Source of the DNA: Prorocentrum cordatum
Taxonomy: Eukaryota > Sar > Dinophyceae > Prorocentrales > Prorocentraceae
Length of the DNA: 64,000 nucleotides
Direction of reading: 5' to 3'
Assembly: GCA_963575745.1 (NCBI GenBank)
Contig: CAUYUJ010016160.1
Span: forward strand, 539,178-603,177
Shown here: one piece after another, positions 51,706 to 61,819 of the stretch
Numbering within the stretch: position 1 is the stretch's first letter
Layout: each line of letters starts with the position of its first letter
Made by a program: the position numbers and the translations under genes
The notes under the pieces: model-generated
Told to the model about the DNA's origin: nothing
Databases searched by the model: none
The model's input: only the letters and a program-made list of their open reading frames with translations

Positions 51706-51866
51706 TTACCAGTTTGAAACATATCCCTACCCCTGTGCTTGGCATCACCTCGCCTCGGATGCCGATCTTCAGGATGCCCTCGCTTTCTGAGGGCACATCC
51801 TCAAGATTGTCCTCGCTTGTTGCTCACCCATCTTAGGGATAGGGATCAGGTCGAGGCTGGCAAATG
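51706..51866. mobile_element. TIR element, family i, copy 2
   Basis: TTACCAGTTTGAAACAT plus ATCCCTACCCC pairs with TTAGGGATAGGGATC plus AGGTCGAGGCTGGCAAA. It has the same arm order as the copy at 38369, with a diverged interior. Confidence 0.7.
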
Positions 51867-51957
51867 AGGTCCCCAAGAAGCCTGTGACGAGGAAAGCAGC
51901 ACGGCCAAGCTATCTGCCCATGTGCCTTCGCAGCCGCTGGGGGAGGAGGAGCGGGGG

Positions 51958-52148
51958 AAGCAGGAGAGAGGGACCATCACAGGCTGTGAGGGAAGGCTGG
52001 GGTTAGGTCGACCCGACCCTGATCGAAACCTTGACGCATCCGATCTCCATTGAAAGCAGGAGAGAGACCATCACAGGCTATGAGGGATGGCTGGGGTTAG
52101 GTCGACCCGGCCCTGATCGAAACCCTGAAGCATCCGATCTCCATTGGC
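51958..52148. repeat. Tandem duplication of a 97-bp segment
   Basis: AAGCAGGAGAGAG starts copies near 51958 and 52055; both continue ACCATCACAGGCT, GGCTGGGGTTAGGTCGACCC and CATCCGATCTCCATTG, with a few substitutions and a 2-base indel. Confidence 0.85.
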
Positions 52149-52604
52149 GCTCTCAGCCGGCCTGCCTTCTTGGCTCCTTCCCTGAGGCGCCGGGCATCGG
52201 GGATCGGCCGGGAAAGTCGGGGGGGCGGCCTTCAAGCTGCTCTTGGGAGGACTGCCGCCCGACAGAAGCGCCCCCGCAGATTCCGGGCACACGTCCTTTG
52301 GACGCGTTCCTCACATCCACCTCGGAGCCCGTGCCGCTTGTCTTCAGAGTAGGGGCCGCACCGCTGGCACACGGTAAGGAGCGACTCAGCATCGAGGCAA
52401 TCGCACACACATAATGGAGGATGACGATTAATAAATGACCGGGGGTCGTGTTCACGCGGCGGCGCCCGGGATGACGATTAGAAGAAACCGGCCGAGGGCT
52501 GGAAAACTATTTCTTTTCATCGTTCTCCTCCAGTCAGAAAGCTGTTCAGAAATAGCAGGAAACTATTTTTCTAAATCGTTCTCCCCCATTTGTTGTATTT
52601 ATCG

Positions 52605-54410
52605 TCATCCCGCATTCTGAGCGGTGCTTCCACGGCGCTCCAACGAACTACGAGCGGGAAACGCAGTTGCCTGGGCATGCTTCCAGCGCGCGGGCCTCAC
52701 GGGTGCCATCGGTTCTCGCTCGCGCGTGGCAGGCGAGGCGCAGCCAGCGCACGCCAAGCCACGCCCACTGGCGCTTGGCCGCGCTCGGTGGTCTGCGGCG
52801 CGCGCGGGCACGCCGAGGCCGACCCACCGGCTGGGGCGGTGGCTCCACCCAGGCACGGACCGCCGCAGCGGCCCCGGCAAGGGGGGGTCGAGGCTCTCGG
52901 AGGGCTTGTCGCATGCTTTTTTGCCCGCCTCAGGGGCGAGGGGGGGGGCCACAGGGCAAGCGCCTCGGCAGCGTAGCTGACAAGTCTCGTCGATGCGACG
53001 CCTGACTTCCGTGTACAAGTCCAGCTCCTGCTGGAGACGGCCTGGGATTGATGGCGCAATTGGTTTAGCGACCTTGCCCGCCCAGTCGTCACCTTCCGCT
53101 ACAGGCCACTCCCTTGAGCCATCCTCCAGGACCTCTAGGTCCGGGTGGGCTTTCACCTTTCCAATCTCGAGGGAACGAAAGTTGTCCTGAGCCCTGGCCA
53201 ACGCAGACACACCAGTGTACATGTTTTTCCTATTCACCTCTGGGCTTTGGTGGACCGAGAAGGTACCTTTGAATACAGTCCACGCTTTGGTGACCCTGGG
53301 GCACGACGCAGCAGCTAGAAACCCCAGGTGCTCGGCAGCGGGCGACGCGGGAGGCAAGCTGGCCCCCGCGGGGCCTGAGAGATTGGGATGTGAGTCGCCA
53401 CTCTCGTCGGCTTTGACCGCGGACCATGCGGGGGTGTCGTACACCGCGGGCACAGGCTTTGAGCAGTTGCCATCGTGGAGAACTTGCCCTTCCATGGCAA
53501 CCTCCTTGGATTGGCCATCCCTGGACCAGTACATAGCACCATCTAGGCCTAATCCTGGGAGCTCCAGAGCAACAGGTTCGGGAAGAAGCTGCAGCCCAAA
53601 CACATGTTGAAACTCTACACCTCCGATTCGTAAACTTCTGAACGCCTCCGTCTTCGAGTTTCTCAGACCTCAGGTGATGGGCAGCTGGGCACCCACAGAG
53701 CCCGTGGGGAGTGGAGCCCACGGGGCCCTTGCACCATTCACATTCGGCCTCGCCTGCAGAACCTGCTGAGACCAGATTGTCCTTTGTCCAAGTGCACTGG
53801 CAGCCGTGAGACAGCAGCGTCTTGTGCATGTGACTCGGGATGGTGGTGTCCTGCAGCGCGTGCTGCCCTGACCGTCGTGTCGAGTGTTTTGGCGGGGCCG
53901 AGCTTTGCGGCAGCCTGTGCATTCGACTGCTGCTGCTGCCACTGGGGCTGGAACATCTTCTTAAGGATGGCAGGGGGAGGCCGTGATGAGAGGAAACCTT
54001 TGTCCAGCGGAGTCCTGGAAGACGCACGGGTCAGGCATCGACCATCCCAGACGGCCCAGACTGAGCAGTGTAGCCCCCAGAGGTCCAAGGATTTGCTGCC
54101 ATTTCAGAGGGGGCCTGTTGAGGACCTGGGCTCTGAGGCTGGGGATGGTGAAGCCCACGATTCTTGGTTGAAGGGCAACTCCCCAGACAAAGTTGGTCCA
54201 GTAGCAGGCCAGCCTCAAATCAGCACTCCAAGTTGGATCGCCTAAGATTGAAAGCGCCAGAGTCTTGGATTTGGTGGCGCAGCGGGGACCAACACTCTCT
54301 AGGCACAGGGACCTGGCATCTGGCAGCTCGGGGCTCGGGAGGTCCATGACCTCCGTACCACAGTGGGCGGCGGCCTTCAGACCTGTCTGCTCAATCTGAC
54401 GCCGCTGCAC
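52605..54410 (-). pseudogene. Decayed retroelement polyprotein fragment with RNase H domain
   Basis: Reading right to left on the minus strand: SKTLALSILGDPTWSADLR and VLNRPPLKWQQILGPLGA, then LGRLGWSMPDPCVFQD (54410-53960); after frame changes a zinc-binding module, CEWC with HGLCGCPA (about 53760-53690); then FGLQLLPEPVALEL, and an RNase H-like domain with HDGNCSKP, SPAAEH, and a late KVKAHPDLEVLEDG leading to EGDDWAGKVAKP (about 53600-53030). Family RNase H domains have D, E, D, D catalytic residues. Here the first D (HDG) and the E (AAEH) remain, but the positions corresponding to the third and fourth acidic residues appear to be TVFKG and WAGK, lacking D. The ORF is broken between modules. 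It is a dead copy. The element type (LINE or other) cannot be fixed from these parts. Confidence 0.55.
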
Positions 54411-55389
54411 ACCCTGCGCGCCTGAGCCGAGTCACACGGTGCAGTCTTCTGCTCGTGCTGGCCGTCCCCGTCTGGAGTGTCCTTCGGGCCGTTTGGGAGA
54501 TCCGATTCCACGTGGCGAAATCTACTCCGAGGTTTGGCGCAGACGACGCTCGCTTGGACCCGGCGGGTCCACCATACCGATCTAGCGCTTTGGCCACCTT
54601 CTGCTGCACTGCTTCGGGCGAGCCGGGCACCGCCACCGTGTGCAACGTAGCCGAGCAGTCGAGTTCCTCCTCGATTGAATCCGAATTGCTGTGGGGGGCC
54701 TCAGCCAGGCCCGACCCTGGGAGGTGAACCCAAGTGTTGCGGCTGGCCAACATCGACTCGCCTATGAAGATTGAGGGGTCCGCGCTGGAGAACCTCGGGG
54801 CCCGGGAGTCTGTCGGGGACGCTGAGGACATCTGGGCGGGGCATGTCGCGAGCGCGCAGCTCGCAGGGAACCCTGTCGTGGCGCATCCAGCATGCATGGC
54901 CGGGAACTTCGTGGCAAGCACTCGCCCCACCCCCAAACTGGTTCATCATGATGCCGACAGGCGTCTCCGAACACCCAGAGGAAATCCATCTCGTCCGCTT
55001 TATACTCCCAAAGATCATGCTATATGATACAGATCCCAAAGAGCACCTCCTGCATGAAGAGCCTGCTGCTGATTACCAGGTGATTCGTCCGGAAGGGCCC
55101 GGGCATAGACAGTTTCGAGCACGCCTCGACCCGGTTGCTGAGCTAAGTAGGGCTCCCTGTTAGCCCCTTCCCCACCTCCGAGCCTCCTACTGGCGGATTG
55201 TGGACCACGCGCTCCCAAGCGACGGGAGTAAACCGACGCCTCGATACGATGGGCCCTCAGATTGGTCGGCCTCGTGCTTCTCAGTGAAAAGTCACGATGC
55301 GACTACGAACTGCTGACGGGAGAACCCTCACCTCCTCGATCGCAGCCCACATCTTACAGAGATGGTCGAGCTTTTGGTTGCTAACTAAG

Positions 55390-55565
55390 GTGCCACCAGC
55401 CACCTAACCACCCCAGCTCAACCCGAAGGCTTCAATCTGCCCTCCATTTCCAGTGAGGGGGGGGGGTCGGGAACATTAAGAGAAAACACACATGGAACCC
55501 GTACCCTCCCCCACCCGAAATTTGGATCTTCGGGTTGGGTTGGGGTGGTCTGGCAGGTGGCCAAG
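55390..55565 (+). mobile_element. Introner-like TIR element, family a, copy 2
   Basis: The left arm GCCACCAGCCACCTAACCAC plus CCCAGCTCAACCCGAA pairs with the right arm TTCGGGTTGGGTTGGGGTGG plus TCTGGCAGGTGGC. The middle matches copy 1 (TTTCCAGTG, poly-G, GGAACCCGTACCCTCCCCC, CCCGAAATTTGG). AAGGT occurs at both ends (55387-55391 and 55563-55567). Read as an intron it would be GT-AG. The surrounding exon could not be identified. Confidence 0.7.
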
Positions 55566-55636
55566 GTATGCGAACTGTCTGGGATGAGTGAAATCCGTTT
55601 GCAGGTCTGGCTGATGGCCGTCTCTGTCTAGGCGTG

Positions 55637-55795
55637 ATGGGCTCCAGCCCGTCCCGCTCGGCCGACGGCAGGTCGAAGTCCTGCTCCCCCGCGGCGGAGC
55701 GCGCCGCAGGCCTGCCGGGCCAGGACGCCCCAGGCTGGAGCCGCTCGGGAAAAAGCCCTGCCAGCAAAAGCGCTGCAGGAGTCGGGAGGGCGAGC
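55637..55795 (+). CDS. Possible first exon with MGSSPS start
   Basis: After TCTAGGCG the frame from ATG 55637 reads MGSSPSRSADGRSKSCSPAA, then Ser/Gly/Ala-rich sequence to the (GGA)n tract. The MG-x3-S start would suit N-myristoylation. Downstream exons are not identified. Confidence 0.35.
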
Positions 55796-56030
55796 ATGAG
55801 GAGGCGGAGGAGGAGGAGGAGGAGGAGGAGGAGGAGGAGGAGATGTGGGATCAGCAGGAGGAGGATGATGATGAAGAGAAGGAGGTGTGGGAGGAGGAGG
55901 AGGAGGATGAGGAGGAGGAGGACGACGACGAGGAGGAGATGGAGGAGGAGGAGAAGAAAGAGGAGAGAGGAGGAGGAGGAGGAGGAGGAGGAGGAGGAGG
56001 AGGAGGAGGAGGAGGAGGAGGAGACCTCTT
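55796..56030. repeat. (GGA)n polypurine tract
   Basis: More than 70 GGA/GAA triplets. The Arg, Glu, Leu and Pro frames come from it. Confidence 0.92.
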
Positions 56031-56219
56031 GGGAGCGCTTTCGGGGCTCTGGGAGCCTCCTCAGGCTTCAGGGCGGCCTCCTGCCGCCATCCGGGACCGT
56101 CTCGGATGTATTTTGAGGCCATCATATTAAGTCAGACGAGGTCGTCGCCGCCGTCTTTGCGGGCGTCTTGGATCGTCTCAGCGGCAATGCAGCGCCATCC
56201 TGACCATTTGGGAGTCGAG

Positions 56220-57250
56220 CCTGGTCATCTCTTGGAGAATTCTGTGGGAGGCCTCTTGGGACTCTCTTGGGGTGCTCGGGCGATGTCAGGCCCCTCGTAG
56301 ATTAGGTGGCCCTCTTGAGCCGTTTTGAAGGCTTCTTGGAGGTGCTTGGAGACATCTTGGACTCTCTGGTGCCGTCTTGGAGACCATCTTGCACCGTCTT
56401 GGGCGAACTTAGAGGTCATCTTAGCCGTCTTGGAGGCCATCGTAGGCCATCTTGGAGCTATCTGGAGCAGGGGGAACCTTGGCAACTGGGTCCTCCGGGT
56501 GACCAGCGCGCTGTGCCGAAGCCCCATGCGGAGTTCCCCAAAATAACCAAAAACCCTCTCGGACGTCCAGCACGCCAGGCACGCTCGTGGCAAGGCCAAC
56601 AAGGGGGCGGCGGATCTTCTGGCCTGCGGCCCGCCCCCTCACCGTGCCTCGGCAGTGGGTCACAACCGGCATGGATGCTTCACGGGATCTCTTCGGAGGG
56701 CTCTCGGGGGCCTAGGGGGCAGTCTGGAGGCCGCTCGGGAGCCTCCTGGGAGCGTTTTTCGGCGGCCTCCTGGGGGCCTCTTGCGGGCCTTGCGGGGCCC
56801 CACTGGGAGGGCCTCCTGGGAGCCCCCCTTGGGGCATCCTGGGAGCCTCTTGGGGCGGTGAGCTTGACGTGTCGGCTCGTGTTCGCCCTCTGGGGCCCCC
56901 CTTGGAGCGTTCTTGGGCCCGTCTTGGAGGGCCCGTGGGCCATCCTGGAGGCCTCCTGGCCCGTCTCGGCGCCCTTCTGACGGCCTCGTAGGCCGTCTTT
57001 TGGCGAGTTGTGGGGCGTCCTGGGCCGTCTTGGAGCGTCGGGAAGCCGAAAAGGCTGAAAGGCTAGAGTCGGTCAAAATCCCACGGACGTTCAATCCATG
57101 TTGGGCCTTCTTGGGAGTGCTCTTGGAGGCTTCTTGTGGCGTCTTGGAGGCGTCTTGGGCCGTTTGGAGGCCATCCTGGGCGTCTCAAAGCAATCTTTCG
57201 GCGACTCTGGGCCCTCCTGGGCCGCTCTTGGAGTATTTTGGACCTGATCT
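56220..57250. repeat. 15-bp-period CTTGGAGGCCATC repeat, about 1 kb
   Basis: GCCATCTTGGAGG, GCCGTCTTGGA and GCCTCCTGGGAGC words recur with a 15-base or multiple-of-15 spacing across most of this kilobase. Minus-strand frames show repeated LQDGPR. One stretch near 56470-56670 is less regular and might contain an exon, but none is supported. Confidence 0.7.
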
Positions 57251-57919
57251 GCCGAAGGAGGACCAAATTTGCTCGAAGGCGGCCCAGAAAGGAAAGGGGG
57301 GAACGTATGCTGACCCGGTACTTCCCCCGGGAAGCCTCCCCCCCCGGGGACCCTCCTCCCCCGGGGACACCCCCAAGACCCCCCTTTCCACCAGTTGGGG
57401 AATGTATCAACGAGAGGGGGCTTCCCTTCGACTCAAGTACGACTTCGATAACCTGGCTCGATTCATCTCGAGTTGGCGAGCTTGGCGCGCCAAAGAGTGT
57501 CTCGGGTGAGTCTCCCGCAGTGGAGGAGCAGATCGAATGACAGATCGCCTCTTAGGAGCACCCAGGGACGACGGACCCAAAATTACCCCTCACACACGCC
57601 GACAGGTGTGGCGAATGTTGCCGCAATGTGCACTTTACTTTACTTTTGTTTGATAGGGATGGGTAGGGGGGGCCCGCATGGTCCTGGGTGTGTCGCCGGT
57701 CAGGTGGGGGAAGGGGTGTATATTAATCAGGAACTTTGGTGAACCCCTCCCCGATAGGATAGAATGGGGGAAGATGGAAGCGCACACGCTCTAAACCACT
57801 TTCGCCCAGAGGGCTGATGCGGTTAATGCAAGGTGTGGGAAACAAAGCAAGTCAGCCGACCGACAAGGGATACTGCACACTCCACTCAGAGCTAAGCATG
57901 GCCTTGAGCCAGGCCTCCA

Positions 57920-57941
57920 TGCGTAGGCAGTTTGGCTCAAG
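57920..57941 (+). other. Decayed DinoSL relic
   Basis: GCGTAGGCAGTTTGGCTCAAG matches the spliced leader with two internal changes plus the first base. It lies 69 bases upstream of the start codon, and CTTGAGCCA about 20 bases before it could pair with its 3' end. Confidence 0.75.
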
Positions 57942-58009
57942 ACCAAAGTGGCCACACGTCTGAAAACGAAGCACTCCGCAGTCTGGACCTCGACACACCC
58001 TTTGCCGAG

Positions 58010-58546
58010 ATGGCATTTCCACTTCGCACTCTTTTGGCTGTGATGATTTTGGCGGTGAGCGCGACAGGCGCTTCCTTGCGGATGTTGAAGGAGAAGAAGG
58101 CGAGCATTGCAAAGGCCCGCGACGCCGGCAAAGTGGTGGGCGAGAGCAGGGCTACGGAGCACTTCTTCAAGGAATGGGTGCAGAAGTTGCCAAGAAACCT
58201 GACCAAAGAGAAGCAGGACGCCGTGGTGGCCACGCTGGAAGCCGAGGTGAGCAAGCTTGATGAGAACGTTGCCCACATCAAGGCTATCCAGAAGAACGCG
58301 ACGGCGAACTCCCACAGCAAGGACGCCTTGAAGAAGGCGCTGCCGGAGAAGGATCGGAAGATGATGGACAACATGGACGAGTGGAGCACGCGGATGAACC
58401 AGAAAGCCAAGATGGGCGCCATGAACGTGATGTCGAAGCTGAAGAACGCGATCCACCTGATCAAGAAGGGCGCTCTCAGTGGCAACGACCAGGCGGCCGG
58501 AAAGCTGGAGGACGTGCTGAAGCAGATGACGTCTTTGGGGCGCTGA
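58010..58546 (+). CDS. Small secreted helical protein, 178 aa, copy 1
   Basis: ATG 58010 was chosen because it gives a clean signal peptide, MAFPLRTLLAVMILAVSA, with likely cleavage near ATG-AS; the frame is open upstream but that part reads as 5' UTR after the leader relic. Stop TGA 58544-58546. The mature part is Lys/Ala/Glu-rich and helical, with KARDAGKVVGESRATEHFF, KEKQDAVVATLEAEVSKLDE and a C-terminal AAGKLEDVLKQM. There are no Cys residues in the mature chain. No family is recognised. It is intronless, consistent with an origin from mRNA, and is duplicated at 60467. Confidence 0.8.
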   Translation: MAFPLRTLLAVMILAVSATGASLRMLKEKKASIAKARDAGKVVGESRATEHFFKEWVQKLPRNLTKEKQDAVVATLEAEVSKLDENVAHIKAIQKNATANSHSKDALKKALPEKDRKMMDNMDEWSTRMNQKAKMGAMNVMSKLKNAIHLIKKGALSGNDQAAGKLEDVLKQMTSLGR

Positions 58547-58559
58547 GGGCGCCAGCAGC

Positions 58560-60340
58560 GTGCTTCACGTGCGATGCGGGACTCGCCGTGAGAAGTCAAA
58601 GCAGTGCATCGGTGAGGACGGAAGATCGGGGTTGGGAAAGGGTAGGTTACGACATTTGTGGCGTGTAGCGTGTTTGGGTACCGCCGTTAGGCTCATTCCT
58701 CGATGCATGGTCGCTCCCTGCGCCGCCAAGTGCCTGAGTAGCCAGCTGCCCCTTCTTTGGTACTCTTCCCTTGTCCACCCCGACTTTATGCACAACTTCC
58801 GGATCACTTAAAACGATTGGTAGTGAATAACCACGAACGCAGACGCCTACGAATGGTGGTCTTGCTTGGTATTGAGGTTGGTTCTGGCCAGAATGAACAA
58901 GCATATGCAAGAGCTCAAACTTGCCCTCAGGAGTGACATGCTTGCGCATGGACATGGGAGGTGAAGTCGGATGCATGTTCGCATCTAAACGAGCGGCGAG
59001 AAACGCACGACTCCCCCTCGCTTTTGGAGCGTTTGCGCAGGAGTCGTTTGTGTGGTCTTCGCGTTACGTGTAATGTTGAGGATCTGTTTCAAGCCTCGAT
59101 TTGCGGCTGCCGTCTTGTGGAGGAGCAAAGGAGTGACGACAATGGCACAGATAATTGCAAGATCTGGAGGGTGGAGGACGCAAAGGAGTGGAGGGGAGGG
59201 GCTGATAGGAGGATAAGGCGCAGCGGGAGGGGTAGGAGACTAAGACGGCAGCGCTGTGCGGTTTTGACCATGGTTGTGCAGGCGTTGAGTCCTCTGCTGT
59301 CCCATTGGCCTCTAGGTTGCCCATGTCGGCAGGTTGTTGTCGAACAGAGGGAAGCTAGATACCATACTAACAATACGCTGATACATCGAACAGTTTGGAG
59401 TCAAGCCAAGTGTATAAACACTATACCGCCGGTTGCAGTACACACTCTGTTGCCGTGCTTTGGATTTATTTGGACCCGACCCAGGTGCATTGCATCTACT
59501 CTGCTGCGCTTTGCTCTGCCTTGTAGTTCTCGGCATCCTGTATTGTAGTGTTTTGGTGTGTTGATTGCTTGCTTCGGCTTTGCGTGGCATCGCGTGAATT
59601 GGCATGCTTTGATTTTTGTAGTAGCACGCACAGCATTACAAATCGGTGTCATTGCAATTGAACTGCAGTGCAAAGCCGTGCTCCGGACTGGGAACGCAAT
59701 ACATCGCGATGCTAGGAAACGCACACGAATGCAAGTCGGAGCATCTCAGTGCAAATCTTCTCCAGCGCAAAGTAAACCGATTTTAACTGCAATGTGTGAC
59801 AGTGTCAACTTGTGCAACGCAAAGTGGTTGACTTGAACGCACATCAAGGCACTTCAACGCAACGCGATGAACGGCAACACATTGCTACGGAAAGCGAAGC
59901 AGGGCAACGCAGCCGCAGCCCAACCCAATGCAAGCGCAATGCAAAACAATTGAATGCACATGCATGCGATGCAAAACGTTGCTTCACTCTACAGTGCAGC
60001 AATTCTCTGCAACTCAATGGACATACGATGCAATACCATGCGCTATACTGCGAATTGCATGTTCAATGCAGCGCATATTCACATAATAGAGTCCAACGAA
60101 ACGAATAGCAATTCTCATCCATGCCGTTCAATGCAACGCAACGGGATGCCATTATGAGCAAAGCTTTGCACTCAAATCGCATGCAATGCAAAGCAACGCG
60201 AATCACATCGATGTCAACCTCGCAAACCAATGCACACTAATGCAGTTCTATGTGAGGAAGTAGAATGCCATGCGAAACCGAGCAAACCAGTTCGAAATCG
60301 TGGATGCAGTGGGAAGTCACGCAACTCAGATGCACGCTTT
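58560..60340. other. Spacer between the tandem genes, with GCAA/TTGC-rich part
   Basis: Nothing coding is supported. From about 59450 to 59640 the plus strand is rich in GCTTTGC and TTGCTT; from 59650 to 60330 it is rich in GCAACGCAATGCAA-like words, so the two parts are complementary in composition. It may contain the promoter of the second gene copy. Confidence 0.5.
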
Positions 60341-60376
60341 ACGCAAAACTCATGATGGCCTTGAGCCAGACCTCCA

Positions 60377-60397
60377 CGCGAAGGCATTTTGGCTCAA
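60377..60397 (+). other. Decayed DinoSL relic, copy 2
   Basis: GCGAAGGCATTTTGGCTCAA keeps the CATTTTGGCTCAA core of the leader exactly. Its errors differ from those of copy 1, so both decayed from a common better leader. Confidence 0.75.
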
Positions 60398-60466
60398 CGC
60401 CCACGTGCCCACAGGTCTGAAAACGAAGCGCGCCGCAGTCTGAACCTCGACGCACCTTTTGCCGAG

Positions 60467-60997
60467 ATGGCACTTCGCACTCTTTTGCCTGTGCTGCTCT
60501 TGGCGGTGAGCGCGACAGGCGCTTCCTTGCGGATGTTGAAGGAGAAGAAGGCGAGCATTGCAAAGGCCCGCGACGCCGGCAAAGTGGTGGGCGAGAGCAG
60601 GGCTACGGAGCACTTCTTCAAGGAATGGGTGCAGAAGTTGCCAAGAAACCTGACCAAAGAGAAGCAGGACGCCGTGGTGGCCACGCTGGAAGCCGAGGTG
60701 AGCAAGCTTGATGAGAACGTTGCCCACATCAAGGCTATCCAGAAGAACGCGACGGCGAACTCCCACAGCAAGGACGCCTTGAAGAAGGCGCTGCCGGAGA
60801 AGGATCGGAAGATGATGGACAACATGGACGAGTGGAGCACGCGGATGAACCAGAAAGCCAAGATGGGCGCCATGAACGTCATGTCGAAGCTGAAGAACGC
60901 GATCCACCTGATCAAGAAGGGCGCTCTCAGTGGCAACGACCAGGCGGCCGGAAAGCTGGAGGACGTGCTGAAGCAGATGACGTCTTTGGGGCGCTGA
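60467..60997 (+). CDS. Small secreted helical protein, 176 aa, copy 2
   Basis: ATG 60467 begins MALRTLLPVLLLAVSATGAS, a signal peptide two residues shorter than in copy 1 and with several substitutions. From LRMLKEKKASIAKARDAG onward the protein is the same as copy 1. Stop TGA 60995-60997. Signal-peptide divergence with an identical mature protein suggests gene conversion over the 3' part or purifying selection on a young duplicate. Role unknown; secretion or entry to the endomembrane system is predicted. Confidence 0.8.
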   Translation: MALRTLLPVLLLAVSATGASLRMLKEKKASIAKARDAGKVVGESRATEHFFKEWVQKLPRNLTKEKQDAVVATLEAEVSKLDENVAHIKAIQKNATANSHSKDALKKALPEKDRKMMDNMDEWSTRMNQKAKMGAMNVMSKLKNAIHLIKKGALSGNDQAAGKLEDVLKQMTSLGR

Positions 60998-61683
60998 GGG
61001 CGCCAGCAGCGTGCTTCACGTGCGATGCGGGACTCGCCGTGAGAAGTCAAAGCAGTGCATCGGTGAGGACGGAAGATCGGGGTTGGGAAAGGGTAGGTTA
61101 CGACATTTGTGGCGTGTAGCGTGTTTGGGTACCGCCGTTAGGCTCATTTCTCGATGCGTGGTCGCTCCCTGCGCCCCCAAGTGCCCGAATAATCAGCTGC
61201 ACGCAGCTGATTGGCTGACCCCTCCTTTGGCACCCCCGCCCCCCTTCGTCCACCCCGAGCGCACTCAAACATCCAAGACAGCTAAGACACGTGGGGACTA
61301 GGAGTCATGAGAGCAGACGCGTCCAAACGGTGGCATTGCCTGGTATGGTGGTCTGTTCAGGGTAGGAGGAGTAAGCTTATCCATGAGTTTGCACATGCTG
61401 GAGGCGTTGCAGCCGTGCATCCCAGCACTATTGAGCCGACGTTGCGGCATGCATGCGGTGAGGTTGCTGCCAGCGCGCGTTCTCTACACGCGGAGGTTCT
61501 CGAAACTTGCAGGGTCGCGGCGCGCGCACGTGCAGGGGACCCCAAGCGCAAGGGTGGAGGCCAGCCCTCCGCCGACGGCCGAAGCGTTTGCTCCATTGGG
61601 GTTGTCTTGCGTCCTCCCACCAGGATGCTGGATACTTCGGTGGCAAACCATGGGAGCCTGGTATACCCTCTTCATTCTGTTTA

Positions 61684-61812
61684 CAGCGTCGACTAGCGTC
61701 GAGTGGCGTCTTGAAGTCGATGATATGTGCCGATTTAGCGTCGGATGGCGTCGACTAGCGTCGATTCAGCGTCGATTGGCGGCGATTTAGCGTCGATTGG
61801 TGCCGATTCGCA
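61684..61812. repeat. GCGTCGATT short tandem repeat
   Basis: About ten units of GCGTCGAYT or GCGTCGATTTA with small variations. No coding evidence. Confidence 0.75.
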
Positions 61813-61819
61813 AGAGCGG

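Larger units (their letters stand above)
57890..58748 (+). repeat. Tandem gene duplication unit, copy 1
   Basis: The segment, including relict leader, gene and about 200 bases of 3' flank, is repeated at 60345-61206, about 2.45 kb downstream. From codon 17 of the gene to the 3' flank the copies are nearly identical (one difference noticed in the coding part); before that they differ by many substitutions and small indels. Confidence 0.9.
60345..61206 (+). repeat. Tandem gene duplication unit, copy 2
   Basis: This is the second copy of 57890-58748. The 3' flanks diverge after about GTGCCTGAGTAG / GTGCCCGAATAA. Confidence 0.9.

Noticed and set aside
52605-53100. Separate plus-strand genes opposite the RNase H fragment
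   Set aside because: Plus-strand frames there are shorter, Arg/Gly-rich and lack domains; the minus strand carries the ordered motifs.
57280-57395. Short TIR element with GGAAAGGGGGG / CCCCCCTTTCC ends
   Set aside because: The arms are only 11 bases of low-complexity sequence and no second copy or target duplication was seen.
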